NCBI GenBank assembly: GCA_022763185.1
Contig: JALEGL010000003.1
Span: 118,742 to 182,741 of the forward strand
Length of the DNA: 64,000 bases
DNA from: a bacterium
GTDB lineage: Bacteria > Bdellovibrionota_G > JALEGL01
Direction: 5' to 3'
Below are positions 9,023-20,424 of the stretch, one piece after another. The notes beneath the pieces were generated by a model that searched no databases, was not told the DNA's origin, and was given only the letters and a program-made list of their open reading frames with translations. Numbering within the stretch: the stretch's first letter is position 1; every line of letters begins with the position of its first letter. Made by a program: the position numbers and the translations under genes.

Positions 9023-10169
9023 ATGATGAGTGATTCAAAACAAAAGGTACGTTTATTTACACCGGGTCCTACGCAAGTTCCAGACCAAGTTAAGCAGGTT
9101 ATAACGCAATCTTATTTTCATCATCGATCACAGGAATTTGAGCAGTGTTACTTGGATATACAAAGCTTATTTAAAAAACTTTTAGGCGAAAAAACCAATA
9201 CAGCTATTTTTACCAGTTCTGGCTCTGGAGCAATGGAAGCAACAGCAGCATCTTTTTTTAATGCTGGGGATGATGTTGTGGTGATTCATGGAGGTAAATT
9301 TGGTGAGCGTTGGCGTGACATTTGTTTGAATTATGCATTAAATGTCAAAGAGTTTGTTTGTCCTTGGGGCGAAAGTATTAATATTAGTGAAATAATGGAC
9401 TGGGTAAAAGAGCACCAACCCAAAGCGGTTCTCATGCAGGCTTGTGAAACCTCAACTGGAGTTTTTCACCCAGTGTATGCTCTTGGCAAACTATTAAAAA
9501 AACTCGACACTCTGTTGATTGTAGATGCAATTACTGCCTTAGGCATTTATCCTTTTACCTTGGATCGTGATGGAATTGATGTTTTGATTGGGGGGTCACA
9601 AAAAGCATTGATGTGTCCACCAGGTTTAGCCAGTGTTACACTCAATGAAAAGGCACGTTTGAGTCTACTTAAATCAAGCCGTTCGTATTACTTTTCTATT
9701 CAAAAAGAGTTGAAATCACAAGTCACTGGCGCCAGCGCATACACACCTGCGGTGCCTTTGTTTTTTGGCTTGAGACAGGCACTGAGTATGATTTTAAAAG
9801 AGGGCATGGGCATTATTCATGCCAGACACAGCTTTTTACAAAGAGTCACTCGGTCTTACTTTAAAGCACAAGGTTTTGAGCTACTCAATAAAGATCATGA
9901 TGCAGCCTTGGGACTGACAGCTGTTATGACCAAAGATGATTTTGATGTGCCACTGTTCTTACAACAACTTAAACAAAAATATGGCTTATGGTTGGCCGGA
10001 GGCCAAGGTGAATTAAAAGGCAGAGTATTTCGCTTTGCCCATATGGGTTATTGTTATCCTGATGATATGTCTGAAGCCTTAAACGATATTGATGCCTTTT
10101 TAAAAACTCAAGATTACTCTAGATCAGCGGCAATAGAGGAAGCAACTGTAGAGTTACAGCGGAGTTCAT

Positions 10170-10189
<20 letters not shown>
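9023..10189 (+). CDS. class V PLP aminotransferase (serine-pyruvate / alanine-glyoxylate type)
   Basis: 388 residues, fold type I aminotransferase of the PucG/serine-glyoxylate group. It starts with the family signature F-T-P-G-P-T-Q-V-P, has the S-G-S-G-A-M-E-A phosphate-binding loop, and the PLP lysine K194 in G-G-S-Q-K-A-L-M-C-P-P-G. The start is the first of two ATGs, two bases after the Hsp70 stop, and the 3' end overlaps serA by 20 bases, so translation is probably coupled. Next to serA it may act as the phosphohydroxypyruvate aminotransferase in place of SerC, an arrangement known in some lineages. A role in glyoxylate/serine interconversion is the alternative. No serC or serB is seen here. 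Confidence 0.87.
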
Positions 10190-13111
<2,922 letters not shown>

Positions 13112-13146
13112 TGCGATAAAAAGTGTGAAAAAAATACAGCTTTCCC

Positions 13147-13175
13147 TTGCGCATTTGCAAGGTTCTATGTATAAG
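13147..13175 (+). promoter_or_regulatory. candidate promoter of the tRNA-Lys/tRNA-Glu pair
   Basis: TTGCGC at 13147-13152 and TATAAG at 13170-13175 are separated by 17 bases, and a start near 13182 would leave a short leader before tRNA-Lys at 13190. The -10 matches five of six consensus bases and the -35 only three, so this is plausible rather than proven. The same bases form a small inverted repeat (CCTTGC/GCAAGG). Confidence 0.45.
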
Positions 13176-13189
13176 CTGAATTCTGTTTT

Positions 13190-13264
13190 GGGCCCGTAGC
13201 TCAGGGGTAGAGCAATTGCCTTTTAAGCAATGGGTCGTTGGTTCAAATCCAACCGGGCTCACCA
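13190..13264 (+). tRNA. tRNA-Lys (anticodon TTT)
   Basis: Complete cloverleaf read by eye: acceptor GGGCCCG pairs with CGGGCTC (one G-U), D arm GCTC/GAGC, anticodon stem ATTGC/GCAAT with loop CTTTTAA (anticodon TTT), five-base variable loop, T arm GTTGG/CCAAC with loop TTCAAAT, and an encoded CCA at 13262-13264. It precedes tRNA-Glu by 43 bases, so the two are probably processed from one transcript. Confidence 0.97.
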
Positions 13265-13307
13265 TAAACAGAATAAGGATAGCAGCTTGTTGATAAGCTG
13301 TTTAGGC

Positions 13308-13371
<64 letters not shown>

Positions 13372-13385
<14 letters not shown>

Positions 13386-13723
13386 CTTTCTTCTTTTAGA
13401 ACAAGGTACATTTCAAGTTCATCTTTCCATTCAAATAAAGTGCTATTTGGGGATTTGAACTACGCGCCGTTGGCGCTAGTTCATTTTTTATTTGTGTTTG
13501 CTACGCAAACATGGCCTTGATAGTAAAAGTGTTGATGCAAAGCCATTTTATATGGCTTTGCACACGGGAGTGAGCAAATTAAAACGACGCTTTTAATTTG
13601 TGAGAGGGGCGTGAGCCCCTCTTTAAAAAAGAGCGAAGCGGGATGGGCTTTGAACCCCAAGGGGTTCAACTGTTTTTATTTTACTTGCTGACGCAAGTAT
13701 GACCTTGGGGGTACCACTTTCTT
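13372..13723. repeat. hairpin-array element bounded by direct repeats of the tRNA-Glu 3' end
   Basis: A 21-base sequence from the tRNA-Glu 3' end (13372-13392) recurs at 13703-13723, so the span between looks like a 331-bp inserted or duplicated unit that regenerates the tRNA end. Inside, successive unrelated inverted repeats follow each other: 13457-13482 (11 bp, one bulge), 13495-13511 (7 bp), 13536-13562 (11 bp perfect), 13575-13600 (10 bp perfect), 13603-13622 (8 bp), 13650-13669 (9 bp arms, 2-base centre) and 13682-13699 (7 bp). Most loops are short and closed by C-G or G-C. No credible gene lies within. From 13724 to the next gene at 14023 the DNA is AT-rich and I see no further structure. 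Confidence 0.75.
13449..13460 (-). repeat. inverted copy of the tRNA-Glu T arm
   Basis: GGGGATTTGAAC is the exact reverse complement of 13362-13373 within the tRNA-Glu T loop and stem. It can pair with the tRNA precursor or reflect an inverted duplication. It lies at the left edge of the hairpin array. Confidence 0.6.
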
Positions 13724-14022
13724 TTTAATTCTTGATATATTGTATTTTTTTATGTTGATCATGGGCAATTAGCAATAGAGCATATTCAATAAGATCGCTT
13801 TGAGGTATCTTTATCAAAAACTATATTTTTGCATCAGACAGGTACTTTAAACTCACAGTAAAACCTTAAAGCAAATTGAATATTAATAGAGCATACAGGA
13901 TCAATTTTAAGTGAATATGGATTGTGACCCAATTAATACGATTAGTGATTTTTATTTGATCAGGTTGATATTCAATTAAAAAGTAAGATATTTAAAGCAT
14001 GTCTGATAAAAGGTTATAAGCA

Positions 14023-14640
14023 ATGAACAATAAGCAAGAATTGGATGCAATGTCGCCACAAAGTGCCTTAGAAACTTTATTAGAAGGCAATAAACGTTTT
14101 ATGAGCGATGTTGGTGACATTAAACATCAAACCATAGATAGGATAGGGATAAACAAGCGTCAGCGGTGTCCTATTGCTGTTATCGTAACATGTATGGATT
14201 CGCGTTTGGTTCCTGAACTTATTTTTGACCAAAGTATTGGAGATGTTTTGGTTATTAGAATTGCAGGCGTTGTTATCAATGACGATATTTTGGGAAGTCT
14301 TGAGTATGCGTGTCAGTCTGTGGGGATAAAGTACGTTATGGTTCTGGGACATACACAATGTGAAGCGGTTGCCGGGGCATGTCAAGATGTACAAAAGCAT
14401 GGCGGTTTTATATCAGTATTAAATAAAATAAAACCTGCTGTAGAAGCCACACGAGCAGGAGGAAACCTACCTTTAAGTGAGTGGATAGAAAAAGCCAATC
14501 TACAACACATAAAAAATAGTGTGGGTAAAATAAAAAAAGATAATGCTGTACTTAAAAAGCTTGTCGATGATAAGATGATTTTCATCCAAGGTGCTGTTTA
14601 CAATGTACTTACTGGAAAAGTCAGTTTACTTGAAAGCTAA
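14023..14640 (+). CDS. beta-class carbonic anhydrase
   Basis: Zinc enzyme interconverting CO2 and bicarbonate in the cytoplasm. The 205 residues contain the family pattern C57-M-D59-S-R61 and G-H110-T-Q-C113, giving the Cys2-His zinc ligands and the Asp/Arg dyad. ATG at 14023 has A-A-A-G-G ten bases upstream. The next gene on the same strand, 66 bases away, is an FNT-type anion channel; pairing of a carbonic anhydrase with a small-anion channel may link bicarbonate chemistry to weak-acid transport (inference). Length is typical of the short bacterial beta-CA. Confidence 0.92.
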   Translation: MNNKQELDAMSPQSALETLLEGNKRFMSDVGDIKHQTIDRIGINKRQRCPIAVIVTCMDSRLVPELIFDQSIGDVLVIRIAGVVINDDILGSLEYACQSVGIKYVMVLGHTQCEAVAGACQDVQKHGGFISVLNKIKPAVEATRAGGNLPLSEWIEKANLQHIKNSVGKIKKDNAVLKKLVDDKMIFIQGAVYNVLTGKVSLLES

Positions 14641-14706
14641 AAAGTAATGTTAATCGCTAATCAATATTAATAGGCTTAACTTTTTAAGCATTACTGTGAG
14701 GTTGCA

Positions 14707-15600
14707 GTGTCAGAAAAAAATAAAGATTATAGAGTTCAAGGTGGCATCGTTTATGAAGAAGCTTCAACAGAACGTAGAATAGCTAGAATAAATGAAGAAA
14801 AAGAATATGTGTCCGTCATTATTAAAAGAAATGACGAAGTTGCCAGGCATCCAGATGATATCTTAGAAAAAGCCATTGAAGAAGGCTCTGAACAGATGAA
14901 ACGAAGTTTTTTTTCACTGCTTTTGTCTGCAATATCTGCAGGATTAATCTTAGGCTTTGCTGCAATGGCAGTAGCCTTTGCTTATACCGCAACAGCCGAA
15001 ATGGGTTTTGTATATAGGCGTTTGGCCATGGCTATGGTTTATCCTTTAGGCTTTATTATTTGTATATTTAGTGCTTCTCAGTTGTTTACTGAACATACAG
15101 CTTTGGCCGTTTACCCTTACCTTGATAAAAAATGCAGCTTTACCAAACTTGTAAGGTTATGGTCCATTGTGCTTTTTGGAAACCTGATTGGGACAGCTGT
15201 AAGCGCCGGTTTGATATCCTTAGCTGACCCAGTGATTCAAAATGAAAGTGGTTATATCTATGTTGCTCAGCACTTGATTAAACATCCATGGATGCAGATC
15301 TTTATCAGCGCTGTTTTAGCCGGTTGGTTAATGGCCTTGGGAGGATGGTTGCTTTATGCAAGCTCTTCATCTACCGCACAAATGCTTTGTATTTATATTG
15401 TTACCTTCCTCATTGGTATTGGCGGACTCCATCACTGTGTTGCAGGATCAGCAGAGATGTTTGTGGCTTTGTTTATTGATGCCAGTATTGGCTTGTCGGA
15501 AATGGGCCGTTTTTTAAGTGCAGCGGTTTTGGGCAATCTTTTAGGCGGCAGCTTTATGGTGGCCAGCTTAAATTATAGCCATATAAGAACCACACAGTAA
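14707..15600 (+). CDS. formate/nitrite transporter (FNT) family channel
   Basis: 297-residue inner-membrane protein with a charged cytoplasmic N-terminal extension of about 75 residues followed by six predicted membrane segments. Family features include L-G-F-A-A-M-A near TM1, the F-T-E-H-T-A-L-A-V segment, G-N-L-I-G-T in the middle and L-G-N-L-L-G-G at the end. FNT proteins pass formate, nitrite or hydrosulfide; the substrate cannot be told here. The start is GTG at 14707 with a T-G-A-G-G Shine-Dalgarno. The long N-terminal extension resembles the YfdC-like subgroup. Confidence 0.87.
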   Translation: MSEKNKDYRVQGGIVYEEASTERRIARINEEKEYVSVIIKRNDEVARHPDDILEKAIEEGSEQMKRSFFSLLLSAISAGLILGFAAMAVAFAYTATAEMGFVYRRLAMAMVYPLGFIICIFSASQLFTEHTALAVYPYLDKKCSFTKLVRLWSIVLFGNLIGTAVSAGLISLADPVIQNESGYIYVAQHLIKHPWMQIFISAVLAGWLMALGGWLLYASSSSTAQMLCIYIVTFLIGIGGLHHCVAGSAEMFVALFIDASIGLSEMGRFLSAAVLGNLLGGSFMVASLNYSHIRTTQ

Positions 15601-15670
15601 TTTAGAAATACGCCGGAGTTAATTTTTTAGGGTTCTTAATTAACCATTTTTTAAGTATAATAGTAAGAGT

Positions 15671-16084
15671 ATGAGAATTATTTTAAATTACCTATTTGTT
15701 TTAGTGCTATGCTTGTTTTCTGCCTGTGTTATAAAACCAAAGCCTGTGAACTTAAGTGAACAAGACATTCAACAAGCAACACAATTGTTTTATAAAGTGT
15801 TGGATAAAAAAATTACTGGTGCCAAAGGCAAAGATATTCAAATTGAGATTATTGATGCTAAAAAAGATGCAGAAAATAACGATACCATGCACATAGATTA
15901 TGCACTTGATTATGTGCTGCCAGAAAAAAAAGATGAGCCTGAAGCCAAGATTCAGTATGCTGCAGTGGCAACCTTAAAAGCATTTTACAAGAAACATAAG
16001 TTGCATTTTGAGGTCCTTAAGTCAGAACAAAAAGAATATCAGATGGACTTTGTTAACGGTATCATCATTGATGCCAATCAATAA
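15671..16084 (+). CDS. small lipoprotein, function unknown
   Basis: 137 residues. The N-terminus is a lipoprotein signal with lipobox L-F-S-A-C19. The mature part is Lys/Asp-rich with an alternating strand-like pattern (I-Q-I-E-I-I-D-A, M-H-I-D-Y-A-L-D-Y) and no Cys beyond the lipidated one. It stands alone between the FNT gene and the convergent flavoprotein gene, from which it is separated by 16 bases. No family recognised. Confidence 0.7.
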   Translation: MRIILNYLFVLVLCLFSACVIKPKPVNLSEQDIQQATQLFYKVLDKKITGAKGKDIQIEIIDAKKDAENNDTMHIDYALDYVLPEKKDEPEAKIQYAAVATLKAFYKKHKLHFEVLKSEQKEYQMDFVNGIIIDANQ

Positions 16085-16100
16085 ATTTAGGTCAATCCGT

Positions 16101-17342
16101 TTAATGAATGTGGCTAGCGCAAGCATGGGCAGAAGACCAAGCCCATTGAAAGTTGTAACCTCCCAATTGACCTGTGACATCAACAACTTCACCAATAAAG
16201 TACAATCCTGGACAAAGTTTGGATTGCATGGTTTTAGAAGAAATATCCTTAGTACAGACACCTCCCCGAGTTACTTCTGCTTTATGATACCCTACTGTTT
16301 TTAGGGGGGTAAAAGTAAACTGAGTCATTTGTTCAGCAATATCGTGAAGTTGAACAGTTCTTAGTTCAGCAATTTTTTTATTCAATACAGCGTTTTCAAT
16401 AAAATTTTCAATAAAACGTTGAGGTAAAAGCGGTTTTAACAGTGATTTAAGCTGTTTATGCCCTTGAGTTTGTTTTTGCTCTTGTAATGCTTTTTCAAAT
16501 AAAACAGTGTTTGAAAATTGAGGTAAAAAATTAAGGCAGACGGGCATTGTATGCTGCCAATATAAACTGGCTTTCAAGGCAGCAGGACCACTTAAACCCT
16601 GATGTGTGAATAAAAGATCATCTTCAACAGTGTAGCCATTGGTCTTAATGCTTACGGGTAATGATACACCAGCTAAGAGTGAAAATTTTTTTAAATCATT
16701 GTCCTGAGCTTTAAAACCATCCAAGGCGGGTTCTGTTTTTATAATTGTGTGCCCAAACTGTTGGGCTAAGGTGTAGCCAAAATCACTGGCACCCAGCTTA
16801 TTAAAAGAGAGTCCACCCGTTGCAACAATCAAATGTTTACAGCTGTATTGCTCATCACTAGATAGGCTTATAATATAATTATCTTTAGATTTTGTGATCG
16901 ATGTAATACTTTGGTTTGTGGCAAGAGTGACCTGATTTTTATCAATACGATTGATGAGCATATTGAGAATATCGTGTGCCGATCGTTTACAAAACAACTG
17001 GCCCAGTTTTTTTTCATAAAAAGGGATTTTGGCTTGCTTGACTTCATCAATGAAGTCCTTGGCAGTGTACTGACTTAAAGCTGATTTTACAAAGTGAGGG
17101 TTTTGACTGATATAATCTTGGGCAGAAGCATGCATATTGGTGAAGTTACAGCGGCCACCGCCAGAGATAAGGATTTTTCGACCTAAACTAGAATTATGTT
17201 CTAATAGCAGGGTTTTTATTTTTTTTTGACCAAGAATACTCGCAGCTTTTAAACCCGCTGCGCCACCACCAATAATGATGCAAGGATATGTATTTGAGGC
17301 ATCCACTTGGGTCTTTTTAGCAAGCTTGCTGTGAATAAACAA
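16101..17342 (-). CDS. BaiN/HI0933-family FAD-dependent flavoprotein
   Basis: 413-residue two-dinucleotide-fold flavoprotein. It has I-I-I-G-G-G-A-A-G-L near the N-terminus, the K-I-L-I-S-G-G-G-R-C-N-F-T-N motif diagnostic of the HI0933/YhiN family, T-R-G-G-V before the end, and G-L-Y-F-I-G-E-V-V-D-V-T-G-Q-L-G-G-Y-N-F-Q at the C-terminus. The start used is TTG at 17342; a GTG twelve codons on would also leave the fold intact. Family members are mostly uncharacterised apart from a bile-acid reductase, so the substrate is unknown. It is divergent from the GIY-YIG gene with a 44-base shared promoter region. Confidence 0.9.
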   Translation of the reverse strand: MFIHSKLAKKTQVDASNTYPCIIIGGGAAGLKAASILGQKKIKTLLLEHNSSLGRKILISGGGRCNFTNMHASAQDYISQNPHFVKSALSQYTAKDFIDEVKQAKIPFYEKKLGQLFCKRSAHDILNMLINRIDKNQVTLATNQSITSITKSKDNYIISLSSDEQYSCKHLIVATGGLSFNKLGASDFGYTLAQQFGHTIIKTEPALDGFKAQDNDLKKFSLLAGVSLPVSIKTNGYTVEDDLLFTHQGLSGPAALKASLYWQHTMPVCLNFLPQFSNTVLFEKALQEQKQTQGHKQLKSLLKPLLPQRFIENFIENAVLNKKIAELRTVQLHDIAEQMTQFTFTPLKTVGYHKAEVTRGGVCTKDISSKTMQSKLCPGLYFIGEVVDVTGQLGGYNFQWAWSSAHACASHIH

Positions 17343-17386
17343 TTATAATGTTTAGTTGCTAAGAGCTTTTTGTTAAACTTACTTTG

Positions 17387-17662
17387 ATGAGTGAAAACAT
17401 AGAAAACTGGTATGTCTATATGATTCAGTGTTCAGACAAGTCTTTGTATACGGGTATCGCTAAAGATGTCGATAAGCGTTTTGAACAACATTTGAATAAA
17501 AAAGGAGCCAAATATTTTTATGGTAGAGATCCTATTAAAGTGGTTTATCAAGAAATGTTTTCCAGTCAGGGAGAAGCTTTATCAAGAGAGTATGCAATAA
17601 AAAAGCTCAGCTCCAAACAAAAAAAAAGGATGATTGACCGTAAGTCTAACGCAACCAACTGA
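17387..17662 (+). CDS. GIY-YIG domain protein (UPF0213/YhbQ type)
   Basis: 91-residue protein consisting only of a GIY-YIG nuclease domain: W-Y-V-Y-M-I-Q-C, then L-Y-T-G-I-A-K-D-V-D-K-R-F-E-Q-H and a conserved Y-Q-E. Stand-alone proteins of this kind bind or cut DNA, and their cellular role is uncertain. ATG at 17387 is preferred over the TTG directly before it. The 3' end overlaps the convergent RnfD-like gene by 17 bases. Confidence 0.88.
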   Translation: MSENIENWYVYMIQCSDKSLYTGIAKDVDKRFEQHLNKKGAKYFYGRDPIKVVYQEMFSSQGEALSREYAIKKLSSKQKKRMIDRKSNATN

Positions 17663-18461
17663 AACGATAGGGTTGTTTTTTTAAGATAACATTGGATAGC
17701 AAACAGGCAATGATTAAACTGTAGAAAAAAGCATGATTGATAAACAAGAGATGTTTTAAAATAAAGCTAAAACTTGCAATCGTAGCTGCATAAATGATTT
17801 GCCCCTTGATGTGATCAGGGCTGGTTTTTGGGTCGGATAACATGAAAAACGTAAAAATCATTAAGGCTCCAGATTGAAATTCATGGGCCCAGACTAAAAA
17901 CTCAAAGCCTAAATAAATCGTTTTAATGGCGGTAAGAAGAAAATAAAACACTAAAAAAGCCAAGCTTGGGAGATTAACTTTTGTTTTCTGAGTAACCACC
18001 ATGCCCAAGAACATAAACCAAACAATAAGACTGGTGGAGTGTCCCCAAAGTGAATCTGATATCCATATAGGTTTTATGAAAAACAGAGCAAAAACAATTG
18101 CAAAATTAGCTGGGTTAAAGATGTGTTGTTTGTGCCAGCGAATAGTAAACTTGGATGTGATGGCAATCAAAGCCAGTAGGGGATAGGCCCATATATAATT
18201 GCTTCTGACCAATAAACAAATGGATAAGGAGCTTATAATGGCACTGAGAATTGAGATATGGGGATATTGATGAAGCTTGGCCAAACAATACTGGCAAGTA
18301 ATGGCTGTCAATAAACATAAAGTTAAGGCAGAGAAAGAAAGTGTTAGGCCTTTAAACGATAAGCCAAGGCCAATAAAGCTACTTAAGAAAATAATTTGAT
18401 AGATGCGTGCATCTAAGGGTTTAATTTTTTTTCTGAGCACTGTGTTGAGCAAGCTTTTCAT
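17646..18461 (-). CDS. orphan NqrB/RnfD-family membrane protein
   Basis: 271 residues from ATG 18461 (a TTG at 18494 is possible), with about eight to ten membrane segments. The family match rests on H-I-F-N-P-A-N-F and S-G-A-L-M-I-F-T-F-F-M-L-S-D-P-K-T-S-P. In RnfD and NqrB the second motif carries a threonine (S-G-A-T) to which FMN is covalently bound; here that residue is leucine, so flavinylation at this site is not expected. No other Rnf or Nqr subunit is nearby. It is the last gene of an apparent operon with mtaD and a 72-residue ORF. Ion-pumping function is therefore doubtful. Confidence 0.78.
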   Translation of the reverse strand: MKSLLNTVLRKKIKPLDARIYQIIFLSSFIGLGLSFKGLTLSFSALTLCLLTAITCQYCLAKLHQYPHISILSAIISSLSICLLVRSNYIWAYPLLALIAITSKFTIRWHKQHIFNPANFAIVFALFFIKPIWISDSLWGHSTSLIVWFMFLGMVVTQKTKVNLPSLAFLVFYFLLTAIKTIYLGFEFLVWAHEFQSGALMIFTFFMLSDPKTSPDHIKGQIIYAATIASFSFILKHLLFINHAFFYSLIIACLLSNVILKKQPYRFSWLR

Positions 18462-18639
18462 TTCCGCGTTTAAAGTTTCCGGTTGCTTTTGCAAGAAGCA
18501 TTTGTATGCCTTCTTTATTGTTGCAGCTTTGTAACCGAGAAAAAAGTTTTTCAGCGGCTTTAGATTTGAGGTGCATAATCACTTTGTGTTTATAAGAGAC
18601 TCTTAGTAGTCCTTGTTTACTGTAGTGATAGCTAAACAT
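18421..18639 (-). CDS. small basic protein, hypothetical
   Basis: 72-codon ORF starting with ATG six bases after the mtaD stop and overlapping the start of the RnfD-like gene by 41 bases, the packing expected of a translated operon gene. The product is basic (many Lys/Arg), helical in the middle (K-S-K-A-A-E-K-L-F-S-R-L-Q) and has no signal peptide. No family recognised; no strong Shine-Dalgarno. It could also be chance open frame. Confidence 0.42.
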   Translation of the reverse strand: MFSYHYSKQGLLRVSYKHKVIMHLKSKAAEKLFSRLQSCNNKEGIQMLLAKATGNFKRGNEKLAQHSAQKKN

Positions 18640-18644
18640 GAGCT

Positions 18645-19991
18645 TTATATGTTCTCAATACTTTTTCTGATCTTTAAGGCTTCATGTTTAATTTGATCTT
18701 GGTCAAATAAATCATTGTTCATTTGACCGTCTTGTTTTAGACATTGCCCGTTGACTATAACGGTATCCACATTTTCACTGTGTGTAGCGTATACCAAGCG
18801 GGAATAAATATTACTATCATCCAGATAAGGAACTTGATTGGCATGATCTTGTGAGAGCAATACCAAGTCAGCACGCTTACCTACCTCAATAGAACCAATC
18901 AGATGGTCCATATGCAAGGCTTTAGCACCATCAATGGTGGCCATTCTAAAGACATCTTTAGCCTGAGCTTGCAAGGGGTCATTGACTTTAGGGAGTAGGC
19001 TGGCAAACTGAATTTCATTCCATAGGTTTAAGGTGTTATTGGATGCTGTACCATCCGTAGCAATAGAAACTGGAATATTGGTTTTTCGCATTTGACTAAT
19101 ATTATGTTCATAGCCCGATCCAAGTTTTAAGTTGGATTTTGGACAATGCGCAATACCAACATTGTATTCTTTAATCAGTTCAAGGTCTTTTTGATCGGTC
19201 CAAACCATATGAGCAGCAACAATTTTTTCTTTTAAAAAGCCAAGTTCAGCTAAGTATTGCGTGGGACTGGCAGCAGACTGTTTAAAGGTATCATTAATGA
19301 GTTGTGTTTCATGCTGGGTTTCTGCCACATGAATATGAATATTGGCATTGTGCTCATGCGCTGCTTGGGCAATATTTTCTAGGTGCTCTGGACCAACAGT
19401 ATAAGGGGCATGGGCAGCATAGCTTGGATGAATATGCGCATGGTCTTTCCATTGAGCAAAAAAGTCTTGATTGAGCTTTAGGGTATAATCCCAGCGTTCA
19501 TCAGCATCAGTAATATGGGCTGTATTAGGTGTAGGAAAATCAATGCTACCAAAACCAATTAGGCCGCGCATGCCACTTTCTTGAGTCGCTTTTGCAATAT
19601 CATCAACAAAAAAATACATGTCATTAAAGCAGGTGGTGCCACTGGCAGCCATCTCCCAACAGGCCAGTTTACTGCCCCAGTAAACATAATCATGGGTAAA
19701 CTTGGCTTCTGCTGGCCATATATGCTGATTGAGCCAGTCATTAAGTGGCAGGTCATCCGCAAGGCCACGTAAAAGTGTCATGGCAATATGGGTGTGGCCA
19801 TTGATAAGGCCTGGGATCATGATTTTGTCACTGGCATCGATGCATTGATCAGGACTTTCTGAACTTAAGTCTTGACCCATTTTAGATATGACACCATCTT
19901 CTATAAGAATATCATGTTTGTTAAAGACATCTTCTTGGTCATTCATCGTTACAATAAGGGCATTTTTAATCAAAGTTTTAGTTTTATTCAT
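18645..19991 (-). CDS. mtaD: 5-methylthioadenosine/S-adenosylhomocysteine deaminase-type amidohydrolase
   Basis: 448-residue TIM-barrel metallohydrolase. Metal and catalytic motifs are in order: N-G-H66-T-H68, the H-V-A-E-T-Q-H-E segment, a conserved His in V-A-A-H-M-V-W, and S-I-A-T-D-G-T-A-S-N-N. The T-L-L-R-G-L-A-D-D-L and W-P-A-E-A segments are typical of MtaD-type enzymes, which deaminate MTA, SAH or adenosine for methionine and nucleoside salvage. The start is ATG at 19991. Two small downstream genes follow closely. A related guanine or other aminohydrolase activity cannot be excluded. Confidence 0.88.
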   Translation of the reverse strand: MNKTKTLIKNALIVTMNDQEDVFNKHDILIEDGVISKMGQDLSSESPDQCIDASDKIMIPGLINGHTHIAMTLLRGLADDLPLNDWLNQHIWPAEAKFTHDYVYWGSKLACWEMAASGTTCFNDMYFFVDDIAKATQESGMRGLIGFGSIDFPTPNTAHITDADERWDYTLKLNQDFFAQWKDHAHIHPSYAAHAPYTVGPEHLENIAQAAHEHNANIHIHVAETQHETQLINDTFKQSAASPTQYLAELGFLKEKIVAAHMVWTDQKDLELIKEYNVGIAHCPKSNLKLGSGYEHNISQMRKTNIPVSIATDGTASNNTLNLWNEIQFASLLPKVNDPLQAQAKDVFRMATIDGAKALHMDHLIGSIEVGKRADLVLLSQDHANQVPYLDDSNIYSRLVYATHSENVDTVIVNGQCLKQDGQMNNDLFDQDQIKHEALKIRKSIENI

Positions 19992-20072
19992 GTGCCAGAG
20001 ACTAGCAAATCAAGCAATAAAGGCAAGACTCGTGTGATAAGCTGACTTAAAAAATAAATTGAGTGTAAATGC

Positions 20073-20158
20073 AAAAAAAGCCGTGCGGGGGAACACGGCT
20101 TTCTTCAAAGGAGGAAAATGAATGATAGCTTTAACTCATGTCTAAAAGTGTTGGCTAT
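20073..20158 (-). ncRNA. predicted small RNA with CCUCC motif and intrinsic terminator
   Basis: Read on the minus strand, an extended -10 box (TGC-TATACT, 20173-20165) precedes about 86 bases ending in a strong terminator: stem AAAGCCGTG/CACGGCTTT (20102-20094 with 20085-20077), loop TTCCCCCG, then a run of seven T. The body has an unpaired-looking C-C-T-C-C-T (20114-20109 region), which is the 16S anti-Shine-Dalgarno sequence, and a C-rich terminator loop. Both features are typical of small RNAs that block ribosome binding sites. No other minus-strand gene could use this terminator. On the plus strand the hairpin lacks a T run. Remaining bases to ada are AT-rich with nothing clear. Confidence 0.5.
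20077..20102 (-). terminator. intrinsic terminator of the predicted small RNA
   Basis: Perfect nine-pair stem AAAGCCGTG/CACGGCTTT with an eight-base loop. On the minus strand the stem is followed without gap by T residues down to 20073. It also insulates mtaD, whose start is 82 bases further on the same strand. Confidence 0.7.
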
Positions 20159-20424
20159 AGATATAGTATAGCAATAAAAATTAAAAAAAAAAGATGGAAC
20201 GTTTTTTATTTTTGGCTTCTAAAATAATGGCAACAAAAGTTTACATGCCTTGAAAAACAAAAGATCCCTCGATTTAGGACCCTAAGAAGAAAGTTCTTTA
20301 AAATTCTATTAATATCAATCACTTATATTTTTTTAGGTTATAAGCTTAGTGCGTGCATGCAATGATCAATTGCTTGATAATTTTTTGGTTGTCGCATATT
20401 TTTTTTGTAAGTAAACAAGGGCTC

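Noticed and set aside
13145-13162. CCTTGC/GCAAGG hairpin as a purA terminator
   Set aside because: Only six pairs and not followed by T residues; the bases fit better as part of the tRNA promoter.
13481-13669. Minus-strand 62-codon open frame inside the hairpin array
   Set aside because: It runs through several inverted repeats, has no ribosome-binding site and no protein-like pattern; the DNA structure explains the sequence better.
18421-18494. Interpreting the 72-codon ORF and the RnfD-like gene as one frameshifted gene
   Set aside because: The RnfD-like protein has its own ATG and a complete set of membrane segments, and the 72-residue product resembles no part of the family.
20118-20171. 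Short plus-strand ORFs after AAAGGAGG (17 codons from 20118, or 7 codons from 20122)
   Set aside because: The purine run is the complement of the CCUCC segment of the predicted small RNA, and the terminator works only on the minus strand. A leader peptide is not excluded, but there is no coding support.
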